64,000 nucleotides of DNA from Nocardia cyriacigeorgica (GTDB lineage Bacteria > Actinomycetota > Actinomycetes > Mycobacteriales > Mycobacteriaceae), in assembly GCF_010868145.1 (NCBI RefSeq), contig NZ_JAAGUY010000029.1:1-64000 (forward strand), given 5' to 3'. The notes below the pieces were generated by a model that made no database searches, was not told the origin of the DNA, and was given only the letters and a program-made list of their open reading frames with translations. Numbering within the stretch: position 1 is the first letter of the stretch; each line of letters starts with the position of its first letter. Both the position numbers and the translations under genes were made by a program. This document shows, piece by piece, positions 1 to 8,847 of this stretch.

Positions 1-959
1 GGGCTCGGCCGGCTCCGGTGTGGACGGCTCGGTCGCGGTGCTCGCCTGCTGCTCGGCCGGGGCCTCGGCGGCGGTTGGGCCGGTGGAGGGACTGGAAGCG
101 GTGGTTCGGACGGTGTGGGAACGGGCAACGGAGGCGCGATCGGCGGGGGTGCGGCCGGTGGCGGCACGGGTTGGGACGGCGCCTGCTGTGTGGGCGGAGC
201 GGGCGCCGTCCCGCCCTGCGGGCGCTCAGTGGAGGGAGGGGTGTTCAGGCTAGGTGGCTGCGGGGACTGGGTGCCGGTTTCCGGTGACGTGGACCGGGGT
301 GCGGTGGCACCCGGATCATCCTGGTCCGGTGCGGGATTCGACGGAGCGGAACCGTTCGGGGGCGCGGCCGGGTCCCCGCGCAACGGCTGTGGCGGAGTTG
401 CCGGTGCCGCCGGGACCCCTGGCGCTCCCGGCGGCGCGGGCAATGCGGGCACCCCGGACCCCGCCAGCCCATAAGCCGGCTTGTAGATCATGTTCATTGC
501 CAGCACGGCTTCCTGACGCAACGCTTCCTGGGCCATCTGCGCATCGATGACGTTGGCGGCTTCCAGCAGCTTGGCGATGGCGCCGATGGGACCCGATCCA
601 CCGGGCGGCACGACAGCGAGCTTGACCGCCTCCGCCGCCGCGGCGACCCCGCCGATCCTGGCGCCGACCTGGCCGAGGACCCCGGCCAGGTCGTCCACCG
701 ACGCGGCGAAACTGCGGGCGCTGGCGTGGGCGGCATCGGCGGCGGCACCTTCCCAGTCCATCGAATCCATCACTCGATCCACGCTGTCGCGGGTGAGCGG
801 GAACGACGTCGACAGGCCTGCCGCGGCTTCCAGCCAGGCGGCAGAGGTCTGCAGGATCGCGGCCGCGTCGATCTCCTGGGTTTTCGCGTAGATCTCCTCG
901 TGCCGCATCGACTCGAAGTGTTCCATGGCGCTGATGTATTCGGGGTCGGTGCCGCTCAT
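1..959 (-). CDS. WXG/PPE-like type VII secretion substrate with proline-rich tail (3' end outside window)
   Basis: Reads leftward off the window with no stop, giving at least 319 residues. The N-terminal ~165 residues are helical and Ala-rich and contain one W-x-G turn (DWEGAAADA, about residue 62) inside two predicted long helices, as in WXG100 and PPE proteins. From about residue 165 the protein becomes a low-complexity Pro/Ala/Thr tail rich in PPP and PAP runs. The ATG overlaps the upstream TGA as ATGA, so it is translationally coupled to the YxxxD protein at 956-1330, and an EspG-like gene precedes both. By family knowledge such pairs are secreted by ESX systems as heterodimers; secretion here is inferred. 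What follows the tail, for example a C-terminal effector domain, cannot be seen. Confidence 0.6.
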   Translation of the reverse strand, partial: MSGTDPEYISAMEHFESMRHEEIYAKTQEIDAAAILQTSAAWLEAAAGLSTSFPLTRDSVDRVMDSMDWEGAAADAAHASARSFAASVDDLAGVLGQVGARIGGVAAAAEAVKLAVVPPGGSGPIGAIAKLLEAANVIDAQMAQEALRQEAVLAMNMIYKPAYGLAGSGVPALPAPPGAPGVPAAPATPPQPLRGDPAAPPNGSAPSNPAPDQDDPGATAPRSTSPETGTQSPQPPSLNTPPSTERPQGGTAPAPPTQQAPSQPVPPPAAPPPIAPPLPVPTPSEPPLPVPPPAQPPPRPRPSSRRAPRPSRPHRSRPS

Positions 960-1330
960 CGGGGCAGCCTCGACTCGATCGCACGGATCGCTGCGGCGTT
1001 GGCGGCGTCGGCTTCTTCGTAGAGTCCGCCGCTGATCAGGAACGCCTCTTTCATCCGGTAGGCGGCCTCGATGTAGTGATCGAGCAGCGCCGCAGCGTCG
1101 CGGGCCTTGTGACCGAATCCGGCCTGCAGTTGCTGTGCCGAGACGAGTCCGCCGAATCCGCGCGGCTCGGCCACCGATTCCAGCCGTTGTTGCAGGTGTA
1201 GCAGGCGATCGACCTGATGGTCGTAGAGTTCGGCGCAGCGCCGCGCCGCGGCCGGATCGAACTTGACTGTGCCCGCGTGCGCCGCTTGCCGAAAACGGGC
1301 GATTTCGGTTCGGCTGGTCTCGATCGTCAT
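956..1330 (-). CDS. small helical protein with YxxxD type VII secretion motif
   Basis: 124 residues, almost entirely helical by composition, no signal peptide. Near the C-terminus it carries LYEEAD, matching the Y-x-x-x-D/E general secretion motif of type VII substrates, while the neighbour it overlaps carries a W-x-G turn. This division, one partner with WxG and the other with YxxxD, is typical of ESX substrate heterodimers. The ATG has a strong ribosome-binding site (GGAGGGG, about 6 bases upstream). It ends in an ATGA overlap with the Pro-rich protein. No specific family was recognised; function is inferred from motif and neighbours. Confidence 0.6.
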   Translation of the reverse strand: MTIETSRTEIARFRQAAHAGTVKFDPAAARRCAELYDHQVDRLLHLQQRLESVAEPRGFGGLVSAQQLQAGFGHKARDAAALLDHYIEAAYRMKEAFLISGGLYEEADAANAAAIRAIESRLPR

Positions 1331-1399
1331 CGCTGTCCCCTCCGTCGGTCCGATTCAGAGTAGTCGCAATCGAGGTCACCGGTCAGGGGGTCATGGGCA

Positions 1400-2104
1400 T
1401 CAGGAAGGCACCCGCTTCTGCAGTTGCGCGGCCAGCTGTTCAGTGCCCGCGGGCACGATATGCACGGTGTCACCGGCTTTGATCAAGTAGCGGCCGTCGC
1501 CCTCGACATCGATCCAGGTGTAGTGGACCGGTGCGGGTGGAGTGGGGCGGTCCAAGCGTGGCTCGATCCGGATATGTCCTTCGGCGGTGTGTGGTTTCAG
1601 CAGTAGCCGCCGGATAGGCAGCGCCGCGCGCTGGGTGGCGATGACGACCTCGTCGTCGCGGATCGCGTCTGCCGCCGCTGCCCGTGCGGGCTCGCGCCCG
1701 GCGGGGGTCTTGGGCAGCAGCGCGGCGATCCGTGCACCGAGTTTGGCACTGTGCCCGATCGATATCCGCACCTGCCCACCGAAGTCCGGTGTGCGGCCGG
1801 GTTCCTGGACGGCGAGCACCGCGCGATCGAAGACCGCGGTGGCCAGCAGACGGATTTCGCTGCCCGCGGTGTGTCCGCCGCCGATAGCGACGATTCGGGT
1901 ATGCGGTGCGGCGAGAATGCGCAGGCAGGCCGACAGATCCGGGTCGGTGCCCAGCGGCAGCCGGGTGGCAAGCTCGGCGCGCAGCGTCTCGGCCTCGTGT
2001 TCGGTGCGCGGTGTCTCCAGGATGCGCAGCGGATACGGGTGACGGTCCTGGTCGGTTTCGCGCCAGATATGGGCGAACTCGTCCGGAGTGAACGTCCAAC
2101 TCAC
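1400..2104 (-). CDS. EspG-like ESX secretion-associated chaperone
   Basis: 234 residues starting at GTG. The N-terminus (SWTFTPDEFAHIW) and the overall size and alternating alpha/beta character resemble the EspG family found beside ESX substrates in Nocardia and mycobacteria; EspG proteins are cytosolic chaperones that bind PE/PPE dimers and keep them soluble. The C-terminus ends in a short beta-rich stretch followed by a helix (EQLAAQLQKRV). It is the first gene of the minus-strand unit that continues with the YxxxD and W-x-G proteins after a 69-base gap, which supports the assignment. Assignment is from pattern recognition; no secretion ATPase or membrane component of an ESX system lies in view. 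Confidence 0.6.
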   Translation of the reverse strand: MSWTFTPDEFAHIWRETDQDRHPYPLRILETPRTEHEAETLRAELATRLPLGTDPDLSACLRILAAPHTRIVAIGGGHTAGSEIRLLATAVFDRAVLAVQEPGRTPDFGGQVRISIGHSAKLGARIAALLPKTPAGREPARAAAADAIRDDEVVIATQRAALPIRRLLLKPHTAEGHIRIEPRLDRPTPPAPVHYTWIDVEGDGRYLIKAGDTVHIVPAGTEQLAAQLQKRVPS

Positions 2105-2310
2105 GACCCGATCACATCCTCACCGCACCCACCGACGCTGCCCGACAGCTTAGTAGGCGCGACATAAGAGGGTGCGATCGAAGTCGGACAGCTCGACACT
2201 GCGGGGGCACCCGAGGATTGTGAGCTAACACCATGGTCAATTCTCGGATATACAGACAATGCTCGGATTAACTCGGTCGCGGGCCCCGCGATCACGGAGG
2301 GCCGAGAAAT
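2105..2310. promoter_or_regulatory. divergent control region with CTCGGAT direct repeats
   Basis: This 206-base gap separates the minus-strand ESX-like unit from the plus-strand biosynthetic operon and must hold both promoters. It is more A/T-rich than its flanks around 2219-2275. CTCGGAT occurs at 2243-2249 and again at 2262-2268, 19 bases apart, with a near copy CTCGGTC at 2272-2278. Copies on one helix face about two turns apart suit a regulator site. A strong GGAGG at 2296-2300 serves the 2311 start. No clear -35/-10 pair could be fixed. Confidence 0.4.
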
Positions 2311-5088
2311 ATGAGCTGCCCGGCACTGCCGGCAGCGTTGGGAGGAAGCGTGCAGCTGCTCGGACCGTGGACCGACTCGGGGGCCGTCACGGCCTTGGCA
2401 GGCGGTAAGGCCCGCGGATTGCACACCCTGCACAACAGCGGTTTCGCGGTGCCGGAGTGGACGGTGCTCGGCACCGATGTCTTCGACGCATTCGTTGCCG
2501 GTGCGGGCTTGGGCAAGCATATCGAGGCGTTCGCCGCCGCCGACACGCCCGAGACGGCATCGGCTGCCGGCGCGGCGTTGCGGACAGCGATCGATTCCGC
2601 GGCCCTGCCCGCCGATGTCGCCGAGCTGATCGCCGACGGTTATCGCCGTCTCGGCGGGGCGTCGATCGCGGTGCGATCCTCGGTTGCGGCCGAGGACGGG
2701 CCTGCGCATTCGTATGCAGGTCAGTTCGATTCGTTCCTCAATGTCAACGGCGAGGACGCCGTGGCCGACCGGGTGCGTGCCTGCTGGGCATCGGCGTTCT
2801 CGCAGCGGTCGATCGACTACGCGTTCGCGCACGATCAGCCGCGGGTCGCGGCCGTCGCGGTGGTGTTGCAGCGGCTGGTACCCGCGCGGATCAGCGGGGT
2901 GATGTTCACCGCCAACCCGGTGAGCGGGTCGGTCGATGAGCTGGTGATCAGCGCCGTATACGGCTTGGGTGAGGGTTTGGTGTCGGGTGCCGTCGACGCC
3001 GATTCGGTGGTCGTTGACCGCTCCGGCGTGGTACTGGACACCGTCATAGGCGACAAGGACCGGGCGTTCCTGCCCGACGACGTCCAGGGCTCGACAACGA
3101 GCGACGTCGACGCAGCGCGCCGCGCACGCCTGGCCTTGACCGAATCGGAGATCGCCGCCCTCGCCGAGCTCGGCCGCAAACTCGAGGCCGCGCTCGGCGC
3201 ACCGCAGGACATCGAATGGGCCATCGACGATGACGGCATCTGGTTTCTGCAGGCTCGTCCCATCACCACCGCACTGGCGGCGGTGGCCGCGGACCGGGCG
3301 ATCGCGGACGCCTCGCTGATCCGCGGCGCCGGTGAAGACGTTCCCGACGGGCAGACCCGGATCTGGGACAACTCGAACATCATCGAAAGCTTCAGCGGTA
3401 TCACCTCACCGCTGACCTACACCACCGCCGCCGATATCTACGGCCGGGTCTATCGCGGCTACGCCGAATCGCTGAAGGTACCGGCCGAGCAATTGCGCCA
3501 GACCGACGAATGGACACCGGTCCTGCTCGGCTACTTTCACGGCCGCGTGTACTACAACCTGCTGCACTGGTACCGGATGGTCGGTATCGCGCCGGGCTAT
3601 CCGCTCAATCGCAAGGTCCTCGAGGCCGCCCTCGGTGTGGACGAGCCACTCGCCGACGAGATCGCGAAAACGCTGCGGCCCTACACCTTCCGCACCAGCG
3701 CCGCCCGCGTCCGGTCCAGGACCGTCACCACCGTCACGTATCTGCGCAGACTGTTCGGTATCGACGACATGGTCGAGCAATTCTTCACCGAGTTCTACCG
3801 TGTCTACGACGAGTACGAGGCCATCGATTACACGACCCTGACCGGTGAGCAGGCCTACGCGGCCTACCGCAGGGTTGATCGCGATCTGGTCCAGCGCTGG
3901 GGGCCGCTCATGGTGCTCGACGCGATCCTGCTCACCTGCACCGGCGCGATGTTCCTGCTCACCAAGCTCTTCCTGCCGAAGGCACCCGAATGGTTCCTGT
4001 ACGCGGTCGTCGGGCCGGGCGCCGACGTCGAATCGGCGGAACCGGCACGAGCCCTGACGGCGATGGCCGAGACCGTGCACGCCGACCCGGAACTGACCGC
4101 CCTCATCAATTCGACCGAGCCGCAACAGATCTACCGGAAGCTGCACGGCTCCGACGCCTACGCGGGGTTCCGCGCCGAAGTCGAGGCCTATATCGACCGC
4201 TACGGCTACCGCAGCCTGGACGAACTGAAACTGGAAACGCCCGATCTGCGCGAGGATCCGGCGAGTCTCTTCGTCATGCTGCGCAGCGCCCTCGGCCGGG
4301 TCGGTCAGGCCGGGCAGCAGCCCGATCGCGGCGCCGAGGCTGACTCCTACCTCGACGCACGTCTGAACGGATTCCGCAGGCGGATCTATGAACGGTTGCG
4401 CGCCAAAGTATCTCGATGCGCAGCGCATCGGGAACGGTTGCGGTTCTGCCGGACAAGGGCGTTCGGCATGGTGAAGCGGATGATCCGGGTGATGGGCCGG
4501 GATCTCGCCGCACGCGGGATCATCGACGAGTTCTCCGACGTGTTCTACCTGACCGTCGACGAGCTGCGCGGAAGCTACGAAGGCGCTGACACGGCCGACC
4601 TGCGTGATCTGGTCACCGCGCGAAAGGTGCAGCGCGCCAAAGATGCCGAGCTCGTAGCTCCGGCGCGGTTCACCACCATCGGATCCACGTTCGGCCGACA
4701 GGAGCTGGCTTCCCAGGGCTGGGTTCCGGTGACCGACACTCCGCCCGCGACGACGGGTACCGTCCTGGCAGGCACGCCGTCGGCCTCCGGTGTAGTCGAG
4801 GGCGCAGCGGTTGTGGTGGACGAGCCCCGTGACGTCGCCGGTGGCATCCTGATCGCCTACCGCACCGACCCCGGCTGGGTGGCGGCGCTGCCGTCCGCGT
4901 CGGCGCTGGTGATAGAGCGGGGCAGCCCGCTCACCCACGTCGCAATCGTGGCACGTGAACTCGGCGTGCCGACGGTCGTTCAAGTCAAAGACATCACCAA
5001 GCGAATACGGACGGGCATGCATATACGGGTGGACGGAACCAACGGGACGGTGACGGTGCTGTCCGGAGGAGCATCGGACGATGAGTGA
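2311..5088 (+). CDS. rifampin-phosphotransferase / PEP-synthase-like dikinase
   Basis: 925 residues. Residues ~1-330 are a PPDK-type ATP-binding domain: GGKARGL near residue 31, VRSSVAAEDG near 121, GVMFTANPVSG, GLGEGLVSGAVDADS and PQDIEWAIDDDGIWFLQARPI. Residues ~345-800 are a large helical middle domain. The C-terminal swivelling phosphohistidine domain has SPLTHVAIVARELGVPTVV with His876. This ATP domain/substrate domain/His domain order is that of rifampin phosphotransferase and other small-molecule dikinases, which move the beta-phosphate of ATP through the histidine to a hydroxyl. It is the first gene of the operon and overlaps the next by 8 bases, so its acceptor is probably a pathway intermediate (inference). 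ATG 2311 has GGAGG upstream; an in-frame GTG at 2350 with its own GGAGG is an alternative start. Confidence 0.8.
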   Translation: MSCPALPAALGGSVQLLGPWTDSGAVTALAGGKARGLHTLHNSGFAVPEWTVLGTDVFDAFVAGAGLGKHIEAFAAADTPETASAAGAALRTAIDSAALPADVAELIADGYRRLGGASIAVRSSVAAEDGPAHSYAGQFDSFLNVNGEDAVADRVRACWASAFSQRSIDYAFAHDQPRVAAVAVVLQRLVPARISGVMFTANPVSGSVDELVISAVYGLGEGLVSGAVDADSVVVDRSGVVLDTVIGDKDRAFLPDDVQGSTTSDVDAARRARLALTESEIAALAELGRKLEAALGAPQDIEWAIDDDGIWFLQARPITTALAAVAADRAIADASLIRGAGEDVPDGQTRIWDNSNIIESFSGITSPLTYTTAADIYGRVYRGYAESLKVPAEQLRQTDEWTPVLLGYFHGRVYYNLLHWYRMVGIAPGYPLNRKVLEAALGVDEPLADEIAKTLRPYTFRTSAARVRSRTVTTVTYLRRLFGIDDMVEQFFTEFYRVYDEYEAIDYTTLTGEQAYAAYRRVDRDLVQRWGPLMVLDAILLTCTGAMFLLTKLFLPKAPEWFLYAVVGPGADVESAEPARALTAMAETVHADPELTALINSTEPQQIYRKLHGSDAYAGFRAEVEAYIDRYGYRSLDELKLETPDLREDPASLFVMLRSALGRVGQAGQQPDRGAEADSYLDARLNGFRRRIYERLRAKVSRCAAHRERLRFCRTRAFGMVKRMIRVMGRDLAARGIIDEFSDVFYLTVDELRGSYEGADTADLRDLVTARKVQRAKDAELVAPARFTTIGSTFGRQELASQGWVPVTDTPPATTGTVLAGTPSASGVVEGAAVVVDEPRDVAGGILIAYRTDPGWVAALPSASALVIERGSPLTHVAIVARELGVPTVVQVKDITKRIRTGMHIRVDGTNGTVTVLSGGASDDE

Positions 5089-8000
5089 GGCCGAATACGT
5101 TGCGACGGTTCGCCAGTGGCTCGTCTCCCCGGATGCGGACACCGGTATCCATTTCGCCGACGAGGCCGACGGCTGGGACTACCGCAGCTACGCCGAACTG
5201 GCGGACCTCACCTGGTCCATCGCGGAGCTGATGCGCGAGCACGGTATGGGCAGCGGTGACGGCGCCTGCGTCGTCATGCCGACCGGATTCCCGTGCACGG
5301 CCGCGTTCTACGCGGTGTGGGCGTGCGGCGGTGTGTTCACGCCGGTCGCGCCGCCGATGTTCGGTGATATCGACCAGTACATCAGCCATGTGGCCGCGAT
5401 CCTGGAGCAGGCACAGCCACGTGTCGTTGTGACCTCGGTCGAGTTCGAACAGCTCGCGCGCCGTGCCGTGGTGGAAGCCGGCCGCACCGACGAACCGGTC
5501 GTCATCGACCCGGCGACGTTGCCGCCCGCACCTGCGGAACGGGTGTTCGGCGCGCCGGACCCCTGTGCGCTGCTGCAATTCACCTCCGGTTCCACCGGCA
5601 CCCCGCGCGGAGTGCGGGTCAGCTGGCGCAACCTGGCCAACAACATCGCCATGATTTCGCAGCTCATCGACTGGCATCCCGGTGAGGCGATGGTGTCGTG
5701 GTTGCCGCTGTACCACGACATGGGCCTGGTCGGGGCGTTCTTGACCACCGTCACCAACCAGGGCGAGCTGTACCTGATGCGGCCGGACCAGTTCGTCCGT
5801 GACCCGATCCGGTGGTTGCGGGCGATGACCCGGGCCCAGCATTCGCCGTCGCCGTCGTTCGCGCTCGGCTACGTGGCGCACAGGGTGCGGCCGGAGGACA
5901 TCGCCGACCTGGATCTGTCCGGCTGGCGCACCCTCGCCGTCGGTTCGGAGCCGGTGGAGGTCGCCGATCTTCAGTCCTTCGCCGAACTCACCGGACCCCG
6001 CGGGTTTTCGATGAACGCCTACACACTGGCCTACGGGCTGGCAGAGGCGACACTGATGGTGACGTCGTCGGCGCGCCGCCGCCCGGTGACGGCGCTGCGG
6101 GTGGACAACGCCGCCCTGCGATTCGGCCTGCCGGTTTCGGTGCTCGCCGAAGAACCGCTCGATGACACCCACCGGGTGGACGGGGCGGGCTGGATCACCG
6201 GCCTCGGCTATTCGACGCCCGAATCGACGGTGCGGGTGGTCGACGAGGAGGGCAACGACCTGCCCGACGGAACACTCGGTGAGATGGCGGTGGTCGGAGA
6301 TTCGGTCGCGCTCGGCTACTCCGGCCCGCCGAGCCCGGGATCGTCCACCCGGATCGAGAACGGCGTGCTCTGCACCGGCGACGCCGGATTCCTGCATCGC
6401 GGCGAGGTTTTCGTCCTCGGCCGGATGGGTTCGAGCCTGAAGGTGCGCGGCCGTTCGGTGTTCATGGAGGACATCGAATCGCGGGTCGCGCAGGAGGCCG
6501 GGATCACGAAGGGCAAACTGGCCGCGGTGGCGATCACCGAAGCGGGATCGCAAGGGATCGCGCTGTTCGCCGAATCCGCACCCGGGGGGTGGATCACCGA
6601 GGCGCGCAAGATCATTCGCGGCGAACTCGGTCCCGCGCAGACGGTCACCGTCGTCACCGGTCCACGCGGGCTGATCCGGCGCACGTCCAGCGGCAAACCA
6701 CGGCGTCGTCACATGTGGCAGCTGTTCGCCGACGGTGCTCTGGAAGGCGCGGTGGTGCACGAGGCGGATGGCACGGCGTCGGCGGGTACCGCCGATAACG
6801 TCGCCGCTACTCCGGTCGAGGCCGAAACGCCCACGCCGACCCTGCCCGCCGACCGCACCCGCGAACTCCTCGACGCCGCCTTGGCGCAGGTATCCATCCC
6901 GGCCGATTCGGCGGTGCTGTTCGAGGGCTCACTGGCCGAGGGTTTCGGTAACGAGGGCTCCGACGTCGATTTCCTGGTTGTCGCACCGGGGTCCGAACAG
7001 ATGCCGACCCTGCCGACGGTGCTGTTCATCGACGGCCGCCGGGTCGAGGTCCGCACCCGCTCCCATGCCCAGCTGCGGCAGCAACTGGAGGCCGTGGTCG
7101 CGGCCGCAGATGTCACCACCCTCGACGAAGATCTGCTCAACCGCTGCCAGCGGTTCCTGCGCGCCACCCTCGTACGCCCCGGCGCCCCGGATATCGCCGA
7201 ACTGCGCGCGCTGCTGCCGCACACCACCTTCGCCGCACGGCTCGCCGACTGGTGGGCCGCTCGTGCCCGTCAGGCACTGCGCTATGCGGTGGCGTTGCGC
7301 ACCCTCGGCGCTGACACCGAAGCCCGTGACTGGGCCGAGGACGGTCTGCGTCAGGCGATGAAGTCCTGGGCGGCAGGCGTGAACGAGACATATCTCGAAA
7401 CCAAATGGTTGCCACAGCAGTTGACCCGCATCGGCACCGACGACCGGATCACCCGGTTCCAGGACCTGCTCGCACCCGTCGGCCGACCGGCGATCGCCTG
7501 CGCGACCGGGGAGCCCGCCGGTGCAGAGGTCGGATCGGCACGGCCGCAGGGCATCCTCGGCGCGGCGGCAAAACGCGCACTCGAGCAGCGTGTGTGCTGG
7601 GATCAGGTCCTCGAACTGGCCGCCGATCTCGGCGTCACCGATGTCACCGACGACGCGGATCAGATCCTGTTCGCGCGCGTCCCCGGGGTCACCACCTGGA
7701 AGATCGGCGAGCGCATCCACGTCATCCGCGGCGATGAGGACGTCTTCGTCCTGTCCGAACGCGGCGGCCGCGCCTGGCGGTCGGTGGTGTTCCGGCATTC
7801 CCTCGCCGCGGTCCTTGGCCGCGCGAGCACCGATATTCGCGCCGAGCTCGCCGAGTTCCTGCGCCTCGGCGTGGTCGGATTGCAGTGGCGCGGTGGTGAA
7901 TCCATCGAACCAGCGCTGGCGATGTGTAAACCGTTGCGGCCCTACACGCCGGTGCCGTCGTGGGCGGCGCCAGCGCTGGGAGTGACCGGTGCGGTGAGCA

Positions 8001-8590
8001 CCGAGCCGGTTGCGACGCTGTCACCGCTGCCCGCGCCGCGGTTCACCGAATGCGCGATGAACCTGGTGTGGTCGAACATCGTGCTGGAGAACGCCCGCGA
8101 AGATCTGGCGGGTGCGGTGAAGAACGCGCAGGGCGGCGTCGCCGATATCGCCGCACACCGGATGATCGCCATGGCGGTACGGGTGCTGTTGTCGGCGTTC
8201 GGTATCCACCCGTTGCCCGCTGATGTGGCGCCGGTCGAGACGGTGCGGCGGCTGCTGCCGCCGCACGCAGGGCGTCGTGGTGAGCTGATGGATGCGTTGG
8301 AATCCGCGCAGGCGGTGCAGTTCTCGGCGGCACTCGCCGCCGGCGCCGATGCGATGGCCGGGTTCGCCACGATCGACGATTTCGTGGTCCTGGTGCGCGC
8401 GGTCGCCGGTGGTGCCGACTTCCCCGCCTCCTTCGATTCGCGTGAACAATGGCGGCGCACCCTCGCGATCGGCTACGACTGGTTACGCATCGCCGGCTAC
8501 CTCGATACCGATCTGCCCCTTGACGAGGCCCGTGACCTGCTGACCACCGGTGGTCAGCAACCCCATCTACGCGAAAGCGAGCCGTCATGA
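5081..8590 (+). CDS. fatty acyl-AMP ligase fused to nucleotidyltransferase-fold and helical domains
   Basis: 1169 residues, about twice the size of a normal FAAL. Residues ~1-560 are an acyl-AMP ligase: P-loop TSGSTG at 168-173, SWLPLYHDMGLVG and YGLAEATLMVT, the latter two typical of FAALs that load acyl carrier proteins rather than CoA. After a linker, residues ~585-700 show a Pol-beta-superfamily nucleotidyltransferase signature: G616-S617, then D628-V-D630, with strand-like sequence on both sides. The remaining ~450 residues are mostly helical; ~870-935 faintly resembles a PqqD-like winged helix (tentative). It overlaps the upstream dikinase by 8 bases (GGAGGAGC precedes the ATG) and the downstream carrier protein by ATGA. 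Inference: it activates an acyl chain for that carrier protein; the nucleotidyltransferase substrate is unknown. Confidence 0.8.
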   Translation: MSEAEYVATVRQWLVSPDADTGIHFADEADGWDYRSYAELADLTWSIAELMREHGMGSGDGACVVMPTGFPCTAAFYAVWACGGVFTPVAPPMFGDIDQYISHVAAILEQAQPRVVVTSVEFEQLARRAVVEAGRTDEPVVIDPATLPPAPAERVFGAPDPCALLQFTSGSTGTPRGVRVSWRNLANNIAMISQLIDWHPGEAMVSWLPLYHDMGLVGAFLTTVTNQGELYLMRPDQFVRDPIRWLRAMTRAQHSPSPSFALGYVAHRVRPEDIADLDLSGWRTLAVGSEPVEVADLQSFAELTGPRGFSMNAYTLAYGLAEATLMVTSSARRRPVTALRVDNAALRFGLPVSVLAEEPLDDTHRVDGAGWITGLGYSTPESTVRVVDEEGNDLPDGTLGEMAVVGDSVALGYSGPPSPGSSTRIENGVLCTGDAGFLHRGEVFVLGRMGSSLKVRGRSVFMEDIESRVAQEAGITKGKLAAVAITEAGSQGIALFAESAPGGWITEARKIIRGELGPAQTVTVVTGPRGLIRRTSSGKPRRRHMWQLFADGALEGAVVHEADGTASAGTADNVAATPVEAETPTPTLPADRTRELLDAALAQVSIPADSAVLFEGSLAEGFGNEGSDVDFLVVAPGSEQMPTLPTVLFIDGRRVEVRTRSHAQLRQQLEAVVAAADVTTLDEDLLNRCQRFLRATLVRPGAPDIAELRALLPHTTFAARLADWWAARARQALRYAVALRTLGADTEARDWAEDGLRQAMKSWAAGVNETYLETKWLPQQLTRIGTDDRITRFQDLLAPVGRPAIACATGEPAGAEVGSARPQGILGAAAKRALEQRVCWDQVLELAADLGVTDVTDDADQILFARVPGVTTWKIGERIHVIRGDEDVFVLSERGGRAWRSVVFRHSLAAVLGRASTDIRAELAEFLRLGVVGLQWRGGESIEPALAMCKPLRPYTPVPSWAAPALGVTGAVSTEPVATLSPLPAPRFTECAMNLVWSNIVLENAREDLAGAVKNAQGGVADIAAHRMIAMAVRVLLSAFGIHPLPADVAPVETVRRLLPPHAGRRGELMDALESAQAVQFSAALAAGADAMAGFATIDDFVVLVRAVAGGADFPASFDSREQWRRTLAIGYDWLRIAGYLDTDLPLDEARDLLTTGGQQPHLRESEPS

Positions 8591-8847
8591 CCGCCACCGA
8601 CACCGCCGTCGCCGACCGGGTGCGCGCCCTCATCCGTGCCATGGCGCCGGACCAGGACGCCGCCATGGCCGATGACCAGCGGCTCATGGAGGACATGGGT
8701 TTCGATTCGCTGCGGCTGATGGAACTGACCGTCGTGCTCGAGCGCGCCTTCGAGCTGCCACGGTATCGACCCGAAGAACTGGCCGGTGTTCGCCGCGTCG
8801 GTGAGGTCATCGCCCTGATCAGTGGCAGTTTGGACAGCCGATCATGA
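8587..8847 (+). CDS. acyl carrier protein
   Basis: 86 residues with the phosphopantetheine site GFDSLRLMEL; the attachment serine is Ser41. Length and four-helix pattern are those of a free-standing ACP/PCP. It sits between the acyl-AMP ligase and the reductase, with ATGA overlaps on both sides, so it is most simply the carrier that receives the acyl chain from the ligase and presents it to the SDR reductase and the AfsA-like enzyme. No phosphopantetheinyl transferase is encoded nearby, so a housekeeping one would have to activate it. Confidence 0.9.
   Translation: MTATDTAVADRVRALIRAMAPDQDAAMADDQRLMEDMGFDSLRLMELTVVLERAFELPRYRPEELAGVRRVGEVIALISGSLDSRS

Noticed and set aside
2311..5088. Rifampin resistance gene
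   Set aside because: The architecture fits Rph, but its place at the head of a coupled biosynthetic operon makes a pathway substrate more likely; drug specificity cannot be read from the sequence.
3406..6760. Two long antisense open frames opposite the dikinase and FAAL genes
   Set aside because: Same reason: no domain, biased composition, and fully covered by well-supported plus-strand genes.
6900..7200. Minimal nucleotidyltransferase toxin (MNT/HEPN type)
   Set aside because: The domain is fused inside the FAAL protein with no separate HEPN partner gene, and the neighbours are biosynthetic.
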